DNA of 64,000 nucleotides from positions 1-64,000 of the forward strand of contig NZ_JAUJZH010000006.1 of the NCBI RefSeq assembly GCF_030486595.1. Direction: 5' to 3'. The position numbers and the translations under genes are program-made. The notes under the pieces were generated by a model. That model had not been told where the DNA came from. It saw only the letters and a program-made list of their open reading frames with translations, and made no database searches. Below, in pieces: positions 1-8,693 of this stretch; position 1 is the first letter of the stretch, and every line of letters starts with the position of its first letter. The stretch is from Variovorax ginsengisoli (GTDB lineage: Bacteria > Pseudomonadota > Gammaproteobacteria > Burkholderiales > Burkholderiaceae_C).

Positions 1-104
1 TCACGCACCCGGCTCCGTCGCGTTCCCTATCCGGCATTCGCGAAAGATTCTGAAATCCGGCCCCCGGAGAGAGCGGCTCGCCCTCTTGACAGGATCAAGC
101 CATA

Positions 105-995
105 TCAGCCCCCCGGCAGCCGGCCCATGATGAGCTTCGCCATCGGCGATGGCGTGCGCCCATTCAGCGTCACGACCCCCATCTCGGACGCCATCGGCGG
201 CAGGCCCTCGATGTCGAGCGCGCACAGCCGGCCGGCCTCGACCTCCGGCGCGACGGCGACATGCGGGGCGGCCAGCACCGAGTCGCAGCCGAGCGCAATG
301 TCCTTCAGCAAGTCGACGTGGTCGCATTCGAGCGCCAGCCGAAGCTCGGCCGCAGAGGGCAGGCCGAGCAGCTGCGCGACGATGGCGCGCACGCCCTCTG
401 GCAGCCGGACCGACAGCACCCCGCAGGCCCACAGCTGCTGCAACGCGACGCGCTTGCGCCGCGCCAGCGGATGCCCGGCGCGCACGTAGAAGCCGCCGGG
501 CTCGCGCCGCAAGGGCCGCAGCTCCAGGCTGCTGTCGGTCGGCAGGTCGCGTGTGTCGGCGACGAAGAACTCGATGTCTTCCTCGCGCAGCCGCGCCAGG
601 AGCAGCTGCCAGTTGCTGATCTCGACCCGCAGGTTGATGGCCGGGTACTCGCGCCGAATCGAGGCCAGCAGCGGGGCCAGGAAGGTCGCGGCCGGGAACG
701 GACCCACGCCGAAGGCGGTATCGCCGAGCTCCAGGCTGCGGTACAGCGCGATGTCGCGCTCCAGGCAGCGGTTGTCGAAAACCAGCTGCCGCGCCCGCGC
801 GACGATGAATTCGCCGGCCGGCGTCGGCACCACTTCCTGGGTGCCGCGATCGAACAGCTGCAACCCGAGTTCGGCCTCGGCCGCCTGGATGCTGCGGGTC
901 AGCGCCGGCTGGCTCAGGTGCACCTGCTCGGCCGCGCGGATGAAGCTGCGCCGGTCGGCAACCGCGACGATGTGGGCCCAGCGCTTCAAGTCCAT
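105..995 (-). CDS. LysR-family transcriptional regulator
   Basis: This 296-residue protein has the length and layout of a LysR regulator. An N-terminal winged helix-turn-helix covers about residues 1-60, with the conserved run RSFIRAAEQVHLSQPALTRS, and an effector-binding domain follows from about residue 90. It is transcribed away from the sterol-desaturase-like gene that starts at 1111, so the roughly 115-base gap is the expected shared control region. The likely role is control of that hydroxylase and the aldehyde dehydrogenase behind it; this rests on divergent arrangement only. The ligand is unknown. Confidence 0.93.
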   Translation of the reverse strand: MDLKRWAHIVAVADRRSFIRAAEQVHLSQPALTRSIQAAEAELGLQLFDRGTQEVVPTPAGEFIVARARQLVFDNRCLERDIALYRSLELGDTAFGVGPFPAATFLAPLLASIRREYPAINLRVEISNWQLLLARLREEDIEFFVADTRDLPTDSSLELRPLRREPGGFYVRAGHPLARRKRVALQQLWACGVLSVRLPEGVRAIVAQLLGLPSAAELRLALECDHVDLLKDIALGCDSVLAAPHVAVAPEVEAGRLCALDIEGLPPMASEMGVVTLNGRTPSPMAKLIMGRLPGG

Positions 996-1110
996 GACGC
1001 CACTCCTTGACGGCCAATTGCAGCCACTGCATCGAGATTAGCTTCACTATGCATTGGACTCAATAGCCGATTGGCGGAACACTGCGGGCACAAAGCAAGG
1101 AGACAAGACA

Positions 1111-2016
1111 GTGAACCTCGTCCAGAACATCGTCCTCGTGGCGATCATTCTCTTTTTCGCGCTGCTGGAAGTCGGCTCCCGCAAGCACAGGCACTTCCAC
1201 GCCACCGCCGACGACACCAAGCTGGAACTGTTCATGTTCCTCTCGCTACTGGCCTTCTCGCAGCCCTTCATCTTCGCGGTCACGGGCAAGCTGTGCGCGC
1301 TGCTGATGCCGGCGCAGCGCGATGCCTGGGCCCATCTGCCCTGGTGGGCGATGGGGGCGATCCTGCTGGTCGCCGACGACATGACGCAGTACTGGTGGCA
1401 TCGCGTGTCGCACTCGCCGCTGCTCTGGCCGCTGCACCGCGCGCACCACACGGCGCACTACATGAGCATCCGCGTCACCTACCGCAACAACTTCTTCTAC
1501 TACCTGATGATGCCGGGCCTGTGGGCCTCGGGCGTGCTGATCTACCTCGGCTTCGGCAACGTCTACCTGGTCTACATCGTGGTCAAGCTGACCGTCATCC
1601 TGGGCGCCCACAGCGCGGTGCCGTGGGACGCGCCGCTCTACCGCATCAAGTGGCTGCATCCGCTGGCCTGGGTGCTGGAGCGCACCGTCTCGACGCCGGC
1701 CACGCACTGGGCCCACCACGCGCTCACCAACGACGACGGCATCGGCCACTACAAGGGCAATTTCGGCAACCTGCTGTTCGTCTGGGACCTGCTGTTCGGC
1801 ACCGCCAAGATCACGCGCCGCTACCCGGCCAAGGTCGGCCTGCAGGACGACCTGGTGTTCGGCAAGGAGCGCTGGTTCGTCGAGATGTTCTACCCGCTGT
1901 TCCATTCGCGGCGGGCCCATTCGGCCCTGGTGCCTGGCGGCCGCGCCTATGCCGAGGCCGAGGTCGACAGCGATGCATCCACCCACGCGCCGCAGGCGCT
2001 GGCGGGCAAGCCATGA
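1111..2016 (+). CDS. Sterol desaturase / fatty acid hydroxylase family membrane protein
   Basis: A 301-residue integral membrane di-iron enzyme. The histidine boxes are clear: HRVSH at about 97-101, HRAHH at about 109-113 and HWAHH at about 199-203, set among hydrophobic segments at residues 4-20, 42-60, 80-90 and 130-165. The family uses O2 and a di-iron centre to hydroxylate or desaturate lipids. The GTG at 1111 is preferred as start because AAGGAG lies at 1097-1102, 8 bases upstream; an in-frame ATG at 1054 has no such site. The stop overlaps the start of the next gene (ATGA at 2013), so the two are probably translated together. Confidence 0.88.
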   Translation: MNLVQNIVLVAIILFFALLEVGSRKHRHFHATADDTKLELFMFLSLLAFSQPFIFAVTGKLCALLMPAQRDAWAHLPWWAMGAILLVADDMTQYWWHRVSHSPLLWPLHRAHHTAHYMSIRVTYRNNFFYYLMMPGLWASGVLIYLGFGNVYLVYIVVKLTVILGAHSAVPWDAPLYRIKWLHPLAWVLERTVSTPATHWAHHALTNDDGIGHYKGNFGNLLFVWDLLFGTAKITRRYPAKVGLQDDLVFGKERWFVEMFYPLFHSRRAHSALVPGGRAYAEAEVDSDASTHAPQALAGKP

Positions 2017-3458
2017 ACGCGATCGTGCGGGAGCAGATCCTGGACCCCTCGCTGCTGCGCATGCGCGCGGCCTTCGACCGCCAGCGGGCTGCCTTCGGCG
2101 CCGACATGAACCCGTCGCACGCCGTGCGCATCGACCGGCTCGATCGCCTGCTGGCCATGACCGACCGGATCGCGCCGGAGATCGAGCGCGCGGTGTCGGC
2201 CGATTTCGGCCATCGATCGGTGCACGTGACCCGATTGGCCGACGTGATGATGGTGCAGTCCGCAATCCGGCATGCGCGCCGGCAGCTCAAGTCGTGGATG
2301 AAGGTGCGGCGTGCCCCGACCGGCCTCGCCTTCCGGCCCGGCTTCAGCCGCATCGTTCCCCAGCCGCTCGGCGTGGTCGGCGTGGTGAGCCCCTGGAACT
2401 ATCCCTACCAGCTGGCGATGGGTCCGGCGATCGCGGCGATCGGCGCGGGCAACCGCGTGATGATCAAGCCCTCGGAGCTGACGCCGCGCCTGGCCGAGCT
2501 GATGCGGGCGGCGGTGGCGGAGTGCTTCGCACCCGAAGAGCTCACGGTCGTCACCGGCGGCACCGAGGTCGGCACCGCCTTCGTCGGCCTGCCCTTCGAC
2601 CACCTGCTGTTCACGGGCTCGACGGCGGTCGGCCGGCAGGTCGCGATGGCGGCGGCGGCCAACCTGACGCCGGTGACGCTGGAGCTCGGCGGCAAGTCGC
2701 CGGCGATCGTCGGTGCCGGCGCCAACCTGGACCTGGTCGCGGCGCGGCTGGTGGTGGGCAAGCTCTTCAACGCCGGCCAGACCTGCATCGCGCCCGACTA
2801 TGCGGCGGTGCCGCGCAGCGCGGTCGGCCCCTTCGTCGAGGCGATGCGGCGCGCGGTGGCGCGGCAGTACCCGCGCCTCGCGGGCAATCCTGACTACACG
2901 GGCATCGTCAGCGAGCGGCATTTCACGCGGCTGCAGGGCCTGCTCGCGGACGCGCAGACGCGCGGCGCGCGCGTCGTGCCGCTGCACGCCGAGGGCATGG
3001 CAGGCGGCGCGGCGGGCCGGGTGCTGGCGCCGGCGCTGGTGCTCGATCCGACCGAGGACATGAAGATCATGCAGGAGGAGATCTTCGGGCCATTGCTGCC
3101 GGTGCTGGCCTACGACACGCTCGACGAGGTGATCGCGTACGTCAACGCGCACGAGCGGCCGCTGGCGCTGTACTGGTTCGGTGCCGCGGGCGCCGAGCAG
3201 GACCGGCTGCTGTCGGGCACGATCTCCGGCGGCGTCACGCTGAACGACTGCATGTGGCACTTCGGGCAGGAGGAGCTGCCCTTCGGCGGTGTCGGCGCGA
3301 GCGGCATGGGGGCCTACCACGGCGCGTACGGCTTTCGCACCTTCAGCAAGGAGAAGCCGGTGTTCCACCAGTCGAGGTTGTCGGGCACGGCGCTGCTGCG
3401 GCCGCCGTATGGACGGACCTTCGAACGCATGGGGCGGCTGCTCAGGCTGATCAGCTGA
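2013..3458 (+). CDS. Coniferyl-aldehyde-dehydrogenase-like aldehyde dehydrogenase
   Basis: A 481-residue NAD(P)-dependent aldehyde dehydrogenase. Visible are the cofactor-binding run SPWNYPYQLAMGPAIAAIGA, the catalytic glutamate in LELGGKSP (about residue 224) and the nucleophilic cysteine in NAGQTCIAPDY (about residue 258). The NAGQTCIAPDY form is typical of the ALDH3/coniferyl-aldehyde group, which oxidises aromatic or fatty aldehydes to acids. The ATG at 2013 overlaps the hydroxylase stop codon. In this pair it could oxidise an aldehyde made after the hydroxylase step. The exact substrate cannot be read from sequence. Confidence 0.92.
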   Translation: MNAIVREQILDPSLLRMRAAFDRQRAAFGADMNPSHAVRIDRLDRLLAMTDRIAPEIERAVSADFGHRSVHVTRLADVMMVQSAIRHARRQLKSWMKVRRAPTGLAFRPGFSRIVPQPLGVVGVVSPWNYPYQLAMGPAIAAIGAGNRVMIKPSELTPRLAELMRAAVAECFAPEELTVVTGGTEVGTAFVGLPFDHLLFTGSTAVGRQVAMAAAANLTPVTLELGGKSPAIVGAGANLDLVAARLVVGKLFNAGQTCIAPDYAAVPRSAVGPFVEAMRRAVARQYPRLAGNPDYTGIVSERHFTRLQGLLADAQTRGARVVPLHAEGMAGGAAGRVLAPALVLDPTEDMKIMQEEIFGPLLPVLAYDTLDEVIAYVNAHERPLALYWFGAAGAEQDRLLSGTISGGVTLNDCMWHFGQEELPFGGVGASGMGAYHGAYGFRTFSKEKPVFHQSRLSGTALLRPPYGRTFERMGRLLRLIS

Positions 3459-3503
3459 AGCGGCACCGGGCGGCGGCTGGTCAGGTCGATGCCGCCTTCG
3501 TCT

Positions 3504-4076
3504 TCAAGACCAGGCGGCAGCCGTGCCGCCGCGCCGGAAGTGATGCCGCATGGCACGCAACTCATGGCGAAGCGCGCACGGCTTCATCGCGTCGGCCAGC
3601 GTGGCCAGGAAGTCTTGCCGGTCGAGCAGGAGCATCTGCTCAAGGCATTCGGCTTGGCTCGGGCTCATAAGCCGCGCATGCGCCCACTCCTGCAACGTGT
3701 GAAGCGCTCGGGCACGACTGCTCAGATGAAGTGTGGCCAGGTCCAGCGCCAGGTAGGCCTGGCGTTCGGAAAAGGTCTCGGGAATGCGCGTCAGCCCGCC
3801 CCTCACGGTGCAATCGAGCGGGGTCGGCCGGAGGCCGAACAGCGCGTGACGAACCCGCTTCAGCGCCGCGCGGTGATCTGCAACATCCAGGATCAGCGCC
3901 TGCCGCGCCAGTCGCCGCGGAAAGCCTGTCAGCCATACACGTAGCGTCGTTCGCATAGCCATGCCCTCCCAGAACCCAGGCAGGCCCTGCGTGCTTTCGA
4001 TCGCGAGCCGACTTTGCGCCGAAAGGTCGCGAAGCGTCAAGTCGGTCGTGGAGGCGCATCTTCCATCTCGGACCAT
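3504..4076 (-). CDS. Hypothetical protein
   Basis: An open frame with reasonable amino-acid composition for the first 150 or so codons upstream of its stop, ending in a basic tail. It has no motif I recognise and no clear signal peptide or membrane span. Possible starts are ATG at 4076 or 3962; neither has a strong ribosome-binding site, so the N-terminus is uncertain. It lies downstream of and co-oriented with the GFA-family gene at 4106-4522. Its reality rests mainly on frame length and lack of a better gene on either strand. Confidence 0.4.
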   Translation of the reverse strand: MVRDGRCASTTDLTLRDLSAQSRLAIESTQGLPGFWEGMAMRTTLRVWLTGFPRRLARQALILDVADHRAALKRVRHALFGLRPTPLDCTVRGGLTRIPETFSERQAYLALDLATLHLSSRARALHTLQEWAHARLMSPSQAECLEQMLLLDRQDFLATLADAMKPCALRHELRAMRHHFRRGGTAAAWS

Positions 4077-4105
4077 GGCCGGCAGCCCTCGGAACGGCCG
4101 TTGAG

Positions 4106-4522
4106 CTATGCCGTCGTCTCGCTGCCTGGTGAGGAAAACTGCTCGATGACCTGCTGTTCGGTGAGCATGGGAGTCTGGTTGGCGAACGAATAGTAGCCGG
4201 GCTTCTTGTCGATGTAGATCTGCGAGGCAAGGTCGAAATCGGCAGACTCGAACACGCCAGCTGGAACGAAGTACTCGCCTGTTGCCAAGAGCTTGTAGTA
4301 GAGGTGCGTTCCGCATTTGCTGCAGAAGGCGCGTTGTGCCCAGTCCGACGACGCATAGACAGTGATGTTCTCGCTGCCTTGAAACTGAACATCAGGGCCA
4401 CAGTGAACGGCCAGAAGTGGCCCGCCTCCCCATCTGCGGCAGAAACCGCAGTGACACGCGCCGATCGCTCGGGAATCCGGCGACGTGAGGCTGACTGCGC
4501 CGCAAAGGCAATGACCGTTCAT
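4106..4522 (-). CDS. GFA / CENP-V family zinc protein
   Basis: A 138-residue protein of the glutathione-dependent formaldehyde-activating enzyme (GFA) family. The zinc-binding cysteines are all visible: C5 and C7 (CLC), C23/C25/C28 (CHCGFC) and C67/C70 (FCSKCG). Full length for the family. The founding member was proposed to make S-hydroxymethylglutathione, but most homologues have no proven activity. It follows the sulfonate-type operon on the same strand after about 140 bases, so co-transcription is possible but not shown. Confidence 0.88.
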   Translation of the reverse strand: MNGHCLCGAVSLTSPDSRAIGACHCGFCRRWGGGPLLAVHCGPDVQFQGSENITVYASSDWAQRAFCSKCGTHLYYKLLATGEYFVPAGVFESADFDLASQIYIDKKPGYYSFANQTPMLTEQQVIEQFSSPGSETTA

Positions 4523-4662
4523 TCGTTCCGCCCTCCAGGAAGCGAGGCGACGCGGCCCTGCGGCCCAACGCCTGAATCGAGCCGAGCCACATCAGGGCGG
4601 CGACTGGGTGCCACTATAGACCGCGAACGCCTGGCAGCCATCACCGTCAATGTTGAGATGAA

Positions 4663-5622
4663 TCAACGGAACTTCGGTCGAAGCGGTGCCCGGTCGATCA
4701 GCGGCAGCGCCTCATTGACCAGAACGACCTTGCCGCACACCACGGAATGCCGACCTTGACTTCGGGCATGGCGAAGGGCGCTGCGTCCAGGACGCTTAGC
4801 CCCGCAGAGATCCCCGCGGCTCCGCGTGCGCAGCCGCCACCAACGCAGACGACTCGGCCACCAGCCGGCGAAGAACGCGTCGACGTTGCGGTACGACCAG
4901 TCCTGGGCCTTCACCACGCGGCGCAGGAAGTCCTGCAGCAGCGGCCGCTTGGCCGCGATCGCGGCATCGGTCGCGGCCAGGTAGCTCAGGCCGGGCAACA
5001 GCCCGCGCCCGCTCACCAGCACCCACGCATGCCCACCGGTTTCCGCCATGGCGGTGTAGGGCTCCCAGGTGGCCCAGGCGTCGACCGCGCCCTGGGTCAG
5101 GGCCAGCTTGGCGTCGGCCGGGGCGAGGAAGCGTAGGGTCAGGTCCTCCGGCTTCAATCCGGCCGTCGTGATCGCCCTGAGGGTGACGTAGTGGCCGATC
5201 GAGCCGCGGTTGGTCGCGATGCTCCTGCCCTTGAGATCGGCCGCGGATTTCAGCGGCGAATCGGGGCGCACGAGCACTGCGGTGCCGTAGGCGTCGGAGC
5301 GGTTCGCGCCGATCGCCTTGACCCGCGTGCCGGCCGCCAGCGCGAACACCAGCGGCGCGTCGCCGATCGGGCCCGAGTCGACGGCGCCCGCATTGAGCGC
5401 CTCGGCCAGCGGCGCGGCGGCCGGGAACTCCGACCACTGGATGTCGTAGCCCAGGCCCTCCAGCCCGCCCGCGGCCTCGAGCAGCGCGCGCAGCCCGCCC
5501 TTCTGGTCGCCGGCCTTGAGCACGGGGCGCGGCTGCGCCCGCAGGGCGGCGGCCGGCAAGGCCAGCGCGGCAGCGGCCGCGAGCGAATGGGTGATGAACT
5601 GGCGGCGCGGTGCGCGGATCAC
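4663..5622 (-). CDS. ABC solute-binding protein (NitT/TauT-sulfonate type) with aberrant C-terminus
   Basis: The product starts with a twin-arginine-like signal (RAPRRQFITHS, then an alanine-rich core) and continues as a typical sulfonate/nitrate periplasmic binding protein through the LAPADAKLALTQGAVDAWAT region to about residue 253. The last 66 residues or so do not look like the family: they are rich in Arg and Trp. The GTG at 5622 is chosen because AAGGAG sits 9 bases upstream. It is the last gene of the leftward operon. It may be a damaged copy that lost its true tail; the scar around 4663-4863 is described separately. The gene may still give a folded protein, but function is doubtful. 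Confidence 0.75.
   Translation of the reverse strand: MIRAPRRQFITHSLAAAAALALPAAALRAQPRPVLKAGDQKGGLRALLEAAGGLEGLGYDIQWSEFPAAAPLAEALNAGAVDSGPIGDAPLVFALAAGTRVKAIGANRSDAYGTAVLVRPDSPLKSAADLKGRSIATNRGSIGHYVTLRAITTAGLKPEDLTLRFLAPADAKLALTQGAVDAWATWEPYTAMAETGGHAWVLVSGRGLLPGLSYLAATDAAIAAKRPLLQDFLRRVVKAQDWSYRNVDAFFAGWWPSRLRWWRLRTRSRGDLCGAKRPGRSALRHARSQGRHSVVCGKVVLVNEALPLIDRAPLRPKFR
4743..4775 (-). pseudogene. Crotonase-like motif scrap inside the solute-binding gene tail
   Basis: Read in a different frame from the host gene, these bases encode FAMPEVKVGIP, a core motif of enoyl-CoA hydratase/isomerase proteins, preceded by SAGLSVLDA, which also resembles that fold. The next residues in crotonases (SVV) appear only after a frame change. 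This suggests a fragment of a crotonase gene was joined to the truncated solute-binding gene and then decayed. The match is short, so chance cannot be excluded. Confidence 0.45.
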
Positions 5623-5663
5623 GATGAAAAACTCCTTGAAGCTTGGAAGGCGGATGAAGGGAC

Positions 5664-6824
5664 TCAGCGGACGAAACCGCCCTTGAGGAAGCGCACCGGC
5701 TCGGCATCCATGCGCGCGATGAGCGCGCCGAGGCTGTCGTCCGGCGGCGCCATCGGCGCGCTGCGGTCGCCAGTCTCGGTGCGGCACAGCAGGTCGTCTT
5801 CCGACCAGGCCGCCTGGCCCGGTGAACCGAGGGCGCGCAGCCAGCCGTCGCGATCGACCAGCCACTGCGTGCCGGCCAGCTGGCCGGTGCCGGCGATCAA
5901 CGCGAACGCGTTCCAGGCCGCCGTCGACTCGGCGACGCATTCGCCAGCGGGGCTCGACGCCCTCTCGTCCTCGCGCCTCAGCAGCACCGTGACCACCCGC
6001 GGGTCCTCGCGCAGCGCGGCCTGGGGCGTGCCGGCGGCCACGATGCGCAGCCGCTGGCCGCGCCAGCCCGACAGCCGCCGCAGCGGCCGGGATTCGCAGC
6101 GCACCTCGACATCGGGCAGGTGGACGGGCCCGGCCCAGACGCCGGTCGCGCGCAGGCTCTGGCCGGCAGCCTGGGCCTTCATGAAGTCGATCAGCGCCCA
6201 GGCATCGTCGTCGCCGAACTGCGCGAAGGCCGGCATGGTCGCGGCGCCGTGGCGATCCTTCATGCCGTGCAGCAGATGCCAGAGCAGCTCGCCGTCGGCG
6301 CGCCGCCAGAGCAGCGGGCCGGCCAGGTCCGGCGGCCAGACCGGCTGCGCCGCCGCGAGTGGGCCCTGGCCGCGCCCGTCGACGCCGTGGCAGGCAGCGC
6401 AATGCTGCGCATAAAGTTCGCCGCCGCGCGCGATCGAAGCCACGTCGAACCCGGTCGGCGAGCGATGGAAACTGGTCGGAACCGCCGGCACGAACAGCAC
6501 CGCGGCCTGAGGCCACGGCGCGGCGACAAGCAGCAGCGGCACGGCCGCGATCAAGAACCAGCGCGGCTTGCGCCAAAGGGCCGCAAGCAACAGCACCAGC
6601 GCCGCAAGCGCCAGCACGAGCAGGGTCAGGGCCAGGCGCCTGGCCTGCCCGGCGTCGATCAGCAGGTTCTCGCCCGACAGCCGCAGCGCCCAGGGCCATG
6701 CAGCCTGGCCATGGCTGGTTCCGGCGAGGCCGGCCCAGTCCAGCAGCCCGAGCAGGCCTTCCTGCGCCGCCTGAAGACCCCAGACCAGCGGGTCCAGCCA
6801 CCCGGCATCCGGCGTGCGGATCAC
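5664..6824 (-). CDS. Membrane-anchored c-type cytochrome
   Basis: A 386-residue protein with two hydrophobic segments at about 63-83 and 90-112, then a single haem c site CAACH at about 142-146 and a likely axial methionine in TMPAFAQF near residue 197. The C-terminal 150 residues have no recognised domain and contain isolated cysteines. It should pass electrons on the periplasmic side of the inner membrane. It is embedded between the ABC ATPase and the third solute-binding protein, with a 7-base gap from the ATPase, so it is part of the operon. Why a cytochrome is in an import operon is unclear; it may serve a periplasmic oxidation of the substrate. Confidence 0.85.
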   Translation of the reverse strand: MIRTPDAGWLDPLVWGLQAAQEGLLGLLDWAGLAGTSHGQAAWPWALRLSGENLLIDAGQARRLALTLLVLALAALVLLLAALWRKPRWFLIAAVPLLLVAAPWPQAAVLFVPAVPTSFHRSPTGFDVASIARGGELYAQHCAACHGVDGRGQGPLAAAQPVWPPDLAGPLLWRRADGELLWHLLHGMKDRHGAATMPAFAQFGDDDAWALIDFMKAQAAGQSLRATGVWAGPVHLPDVEVRCESRPLRRLSGWRGQRLRIVAAGTPQAALREDPRVVTVLLRREDERASSPAGECVAESTAAWNAFALIAGTGQLAGTQWLVDRDGWLRALGSPGQAAWSEDDLLCRTETGDRSAPMAPPDDSLGALIARMDAEPVRFLKGGFVR

Positions 6825-6831
6825 CGCGGCG

Positions 6832-7617
6832 TCACCAGGTCGCGTCGAGGCCGAGGTGCTGCAGCGCCTCGTGCCGCAGCGCCGCCAGCCGTGGGTGGCC
6901 GCGATGCCGCGGGTACGGCAGGTCGACCACCAGTTCCGCCGTGATGCGCGCCGGCCGGTCGCTCAGCACGATCACGCGGTTGGCCAGGAACAGGGCTTCT
7001 TCCACGTCATGCGTGACCAGCAGCGCCGAGAAGCCGGCGCGCTGCCACAGGTTCACCAGCTCGCTCTGCATCGCGATGCGGGTCAGCGAATCCAGCTTGC
7101 CCAGCGGCTCGTCGAGCACCAGCAGCTGCGGGTCGTTGACCAGCGCGCGCGCCAGCGCCACCCGCTGCGCCATGCCGCCCGAGAGCTGGTGCGGGAAGCT
7201 CTTCGCGAAGTCGCTGAGCCCGACCAGCGCCAGCGCGTCGTCGACGCGCGCGCGCTGCGACTTCAGCAGCCCGCGCGCCTGCAGGCCCAGCGCCACGTTG
7301 TCCCAGACACTGCGCCAGGGATAGAGCGTCGGGTCCTGGAAGACGACGATGCGCGAGGGATCGGGCCGCGCGATCGGTGCGTCGTCCTGCGTGATGCGAC
7401 CGGTGGTCGCCGGCTCGAGCCCGGCCACCAGCCGCAGCAGCGTCGACTTGCCGCAGCCGCTGGGCCCGAGCAGCGCGACGAACTCGCCCGCGCGCACCTG
7501 CAGGTCGATGCCGTCGAGCACCTGCAGCACGCCGCCCTGCTGCTGCCTGAACCAGTGGCTGACCGCCTGGATGTCGATGCGCGCGCCGGCCTGCGCGACG
7601 CTGGCCGTGCTCACCAT
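6832..7617 (-). CDS. ABC transporter ATPase (sulfonate/nitrate/taurine type)
   Basis: A 261-residue nucleotide-binding subunit with Walker A GPSGCGKST, signature LSGGMAQR, Walker B LLVLDEPLGKLD and the switch histidine in LLVTHDVEEA. It is closest in style to SsuB/TauB. It drives the permease encoded just upstream; its ATG at 7617 overlaps the permease stop at 7611-7613. Together with the permease and any of three solute-binding proteins in this operon it should form one importer. Confidence 0.95.
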   Translation of the reverse strand: MVSTASVAQAGARIDIQAVSHWFRQQQGGVLQVLDGIDLQVRAGEFVALLGPSGCGKSTLLRLVAGLEPATTGRITQDDAPIARPDPSRIVVFQDPTLYPWRSVWDNVALGLQARGLLKSQRARVDDALALVGLSDFAKSFPHQLSGGMAQRVALARALVNDPQLLVLDEPLGKLDSLTRIAMQSELVNLWQRAGFSALLVTHDVEEALFLANRVIVLSDRPARITAELVVDLPYPRHRGHPRLAALRHEALQHLGLDATW

Positions 7618-8693
7618 TTGACAGTCCCCTTCTGCCACGACAGCGCGCGGTCGCGCACCTTGAAGAGCAGCGTGATCAGGCCCGAGCACAGCACCGCCAT
7701 CACCAGCAGCGCCGCGTACATGTTCGGGTAGGCGGCCCAGCCCTGGGCCCACTGCAGGTACCAGCCGAGGCCGGCCTTGACGCCCATCATCTCGGCCGTC
7801 ACCAGCACCGAGAAGGAGGCCCCCAGGCCCATGAACAGGCCGACGAAGACCTGCGGCAGCGCCGCCGGCACCGCGACCCGGAGCACCAGAAACCATTCGG
7901 TCGCGCCCAGCGTGCGCGCGACGTCGTAGTAGCTCTTGTTCACCGAGGCCACGCCCGACCAGGTCAGCACCGCCACCGGGAAGAAGGTGGCGAGCCCGAC
8001 CAGGAACACGGCCGCGGCATAGCTCGACGGCGCGAAGAAGAAGGCCAGCGGCAGCAGCGCCGAGGCCGGCACCGGACCGAGGAAGCGCAGCACCGGATGC
8101 ACCCAGTAGCCGGCGATGCGCGACCAGCCGATCCACACGCCGGTGGCGAAACCGACCCCCGCGCCCAGCACGAAGCCATGCGCGAGCAGCCGCAGCGAAT
8201 GCGCGGTCGACAGGCCGAGCCGCGCCCAGTCCTCGACGGCGACGTCGAGCAGGCTCTGCGGCGGCGCGAAGAAGGGCGGCGGCAGCAGGCCCAGCTTGGC
8301 CGTCAGCGCCTCCCAGAGCGCGAGCAGCAGCGGCGCGGCGACGAGCCACTGGCCGGCCGGGCGCAGCTTGCGGCCGAGCCGTCCGGCGCGGGCGGCGAGC
8401 AAGGCCACCACCCCGAGTGCGATGGCGACGGCGATCGCGCCGATGCCGAACTCCTGCGTGAAGTTCCAGTCGCTGAAGCCGACTTCGCGATTGGGCCACC
8501 AGACGGTCAGCACACCGAGCGCCAGCCATGCGGCCGCCGCGACGAGGCCGGTGCGCCAGACGCCGGCCGCGGCAGGCTCGTCCAGCACGGCGGGCGTGAC
8601 CGCGGGCCGCGCGTCGCGCCGGACCGGCACGCGCGCCGGCGCCGGCTGCTGCCGCGGCGGCGGCGCGCCGAGGATGTTCCCGGCCGTCGTCAT
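7611..8693 (-). CDS. ABC transporter permease (sulfonate/nitrate/taurine type)
   Basis: A 360-residue inner-membrane permease, longer than the usual 260-280 residues because of an N-terminal extension: a proline/alanine-rich cytoplasmic stretch (about 1-45) and two extra hydrophobic segments. The ATPase-coupling loop is visible as DVARTLGATEWFLVLRVAVP, the EAA motif. The ATG at 8693 overlaps the stop of the preceding solute-binding protein gene (4-base overlap). It is a partner of the ATPase at 6832-7617. Confidence 0.93.
   Translation of the reverse strand: MTTAGNILGAPPPRQQPAPARVPVRRDARPAVTPAVLDEPAAAGVWRTGLVAAAAWLALGVLTVWWPNREVGFSDWNFTQEFGIGAIAVAIALGVVALLAARAGRLGRKLRPAGQWLVAAPLLLALWEALTAKLGLLPPPFFAPPQSLLDVAVEDWARLGLSTAHSLRLLAHGFVLGAGVGFATGVWIGWSRIAGYWVHPVLRFLGPVPASALLPLAFFFAPSSYAAAVFLVGLATFFPVAVLTWSGVASVNKSYYDVARTLGATEWFLVLRVAVPAALPQVFVGLFMGLGASFSVLVTAEMMGVKAGLGWYLQWAQGWAAYPNMYAALLVMAVLCSGLITLLFKVRDRALSWQKGTVKW

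Noticed and set aside
1..1047. A minus-strand frame covering the LysR gene and its flank
   Set aside because: It overlaps the LysR gene in another frame and shows Arg/Ala-rich shadow composition. Positions 1-104 hold no supported gene.
1071..2012. A plus-strand extension of the aldehyde dehydrogenase frame through the desaturase gene
   Set aside because: It is out of frame with the desaturase and of low-complexity composition; the ALDH starts at ATG 2013.
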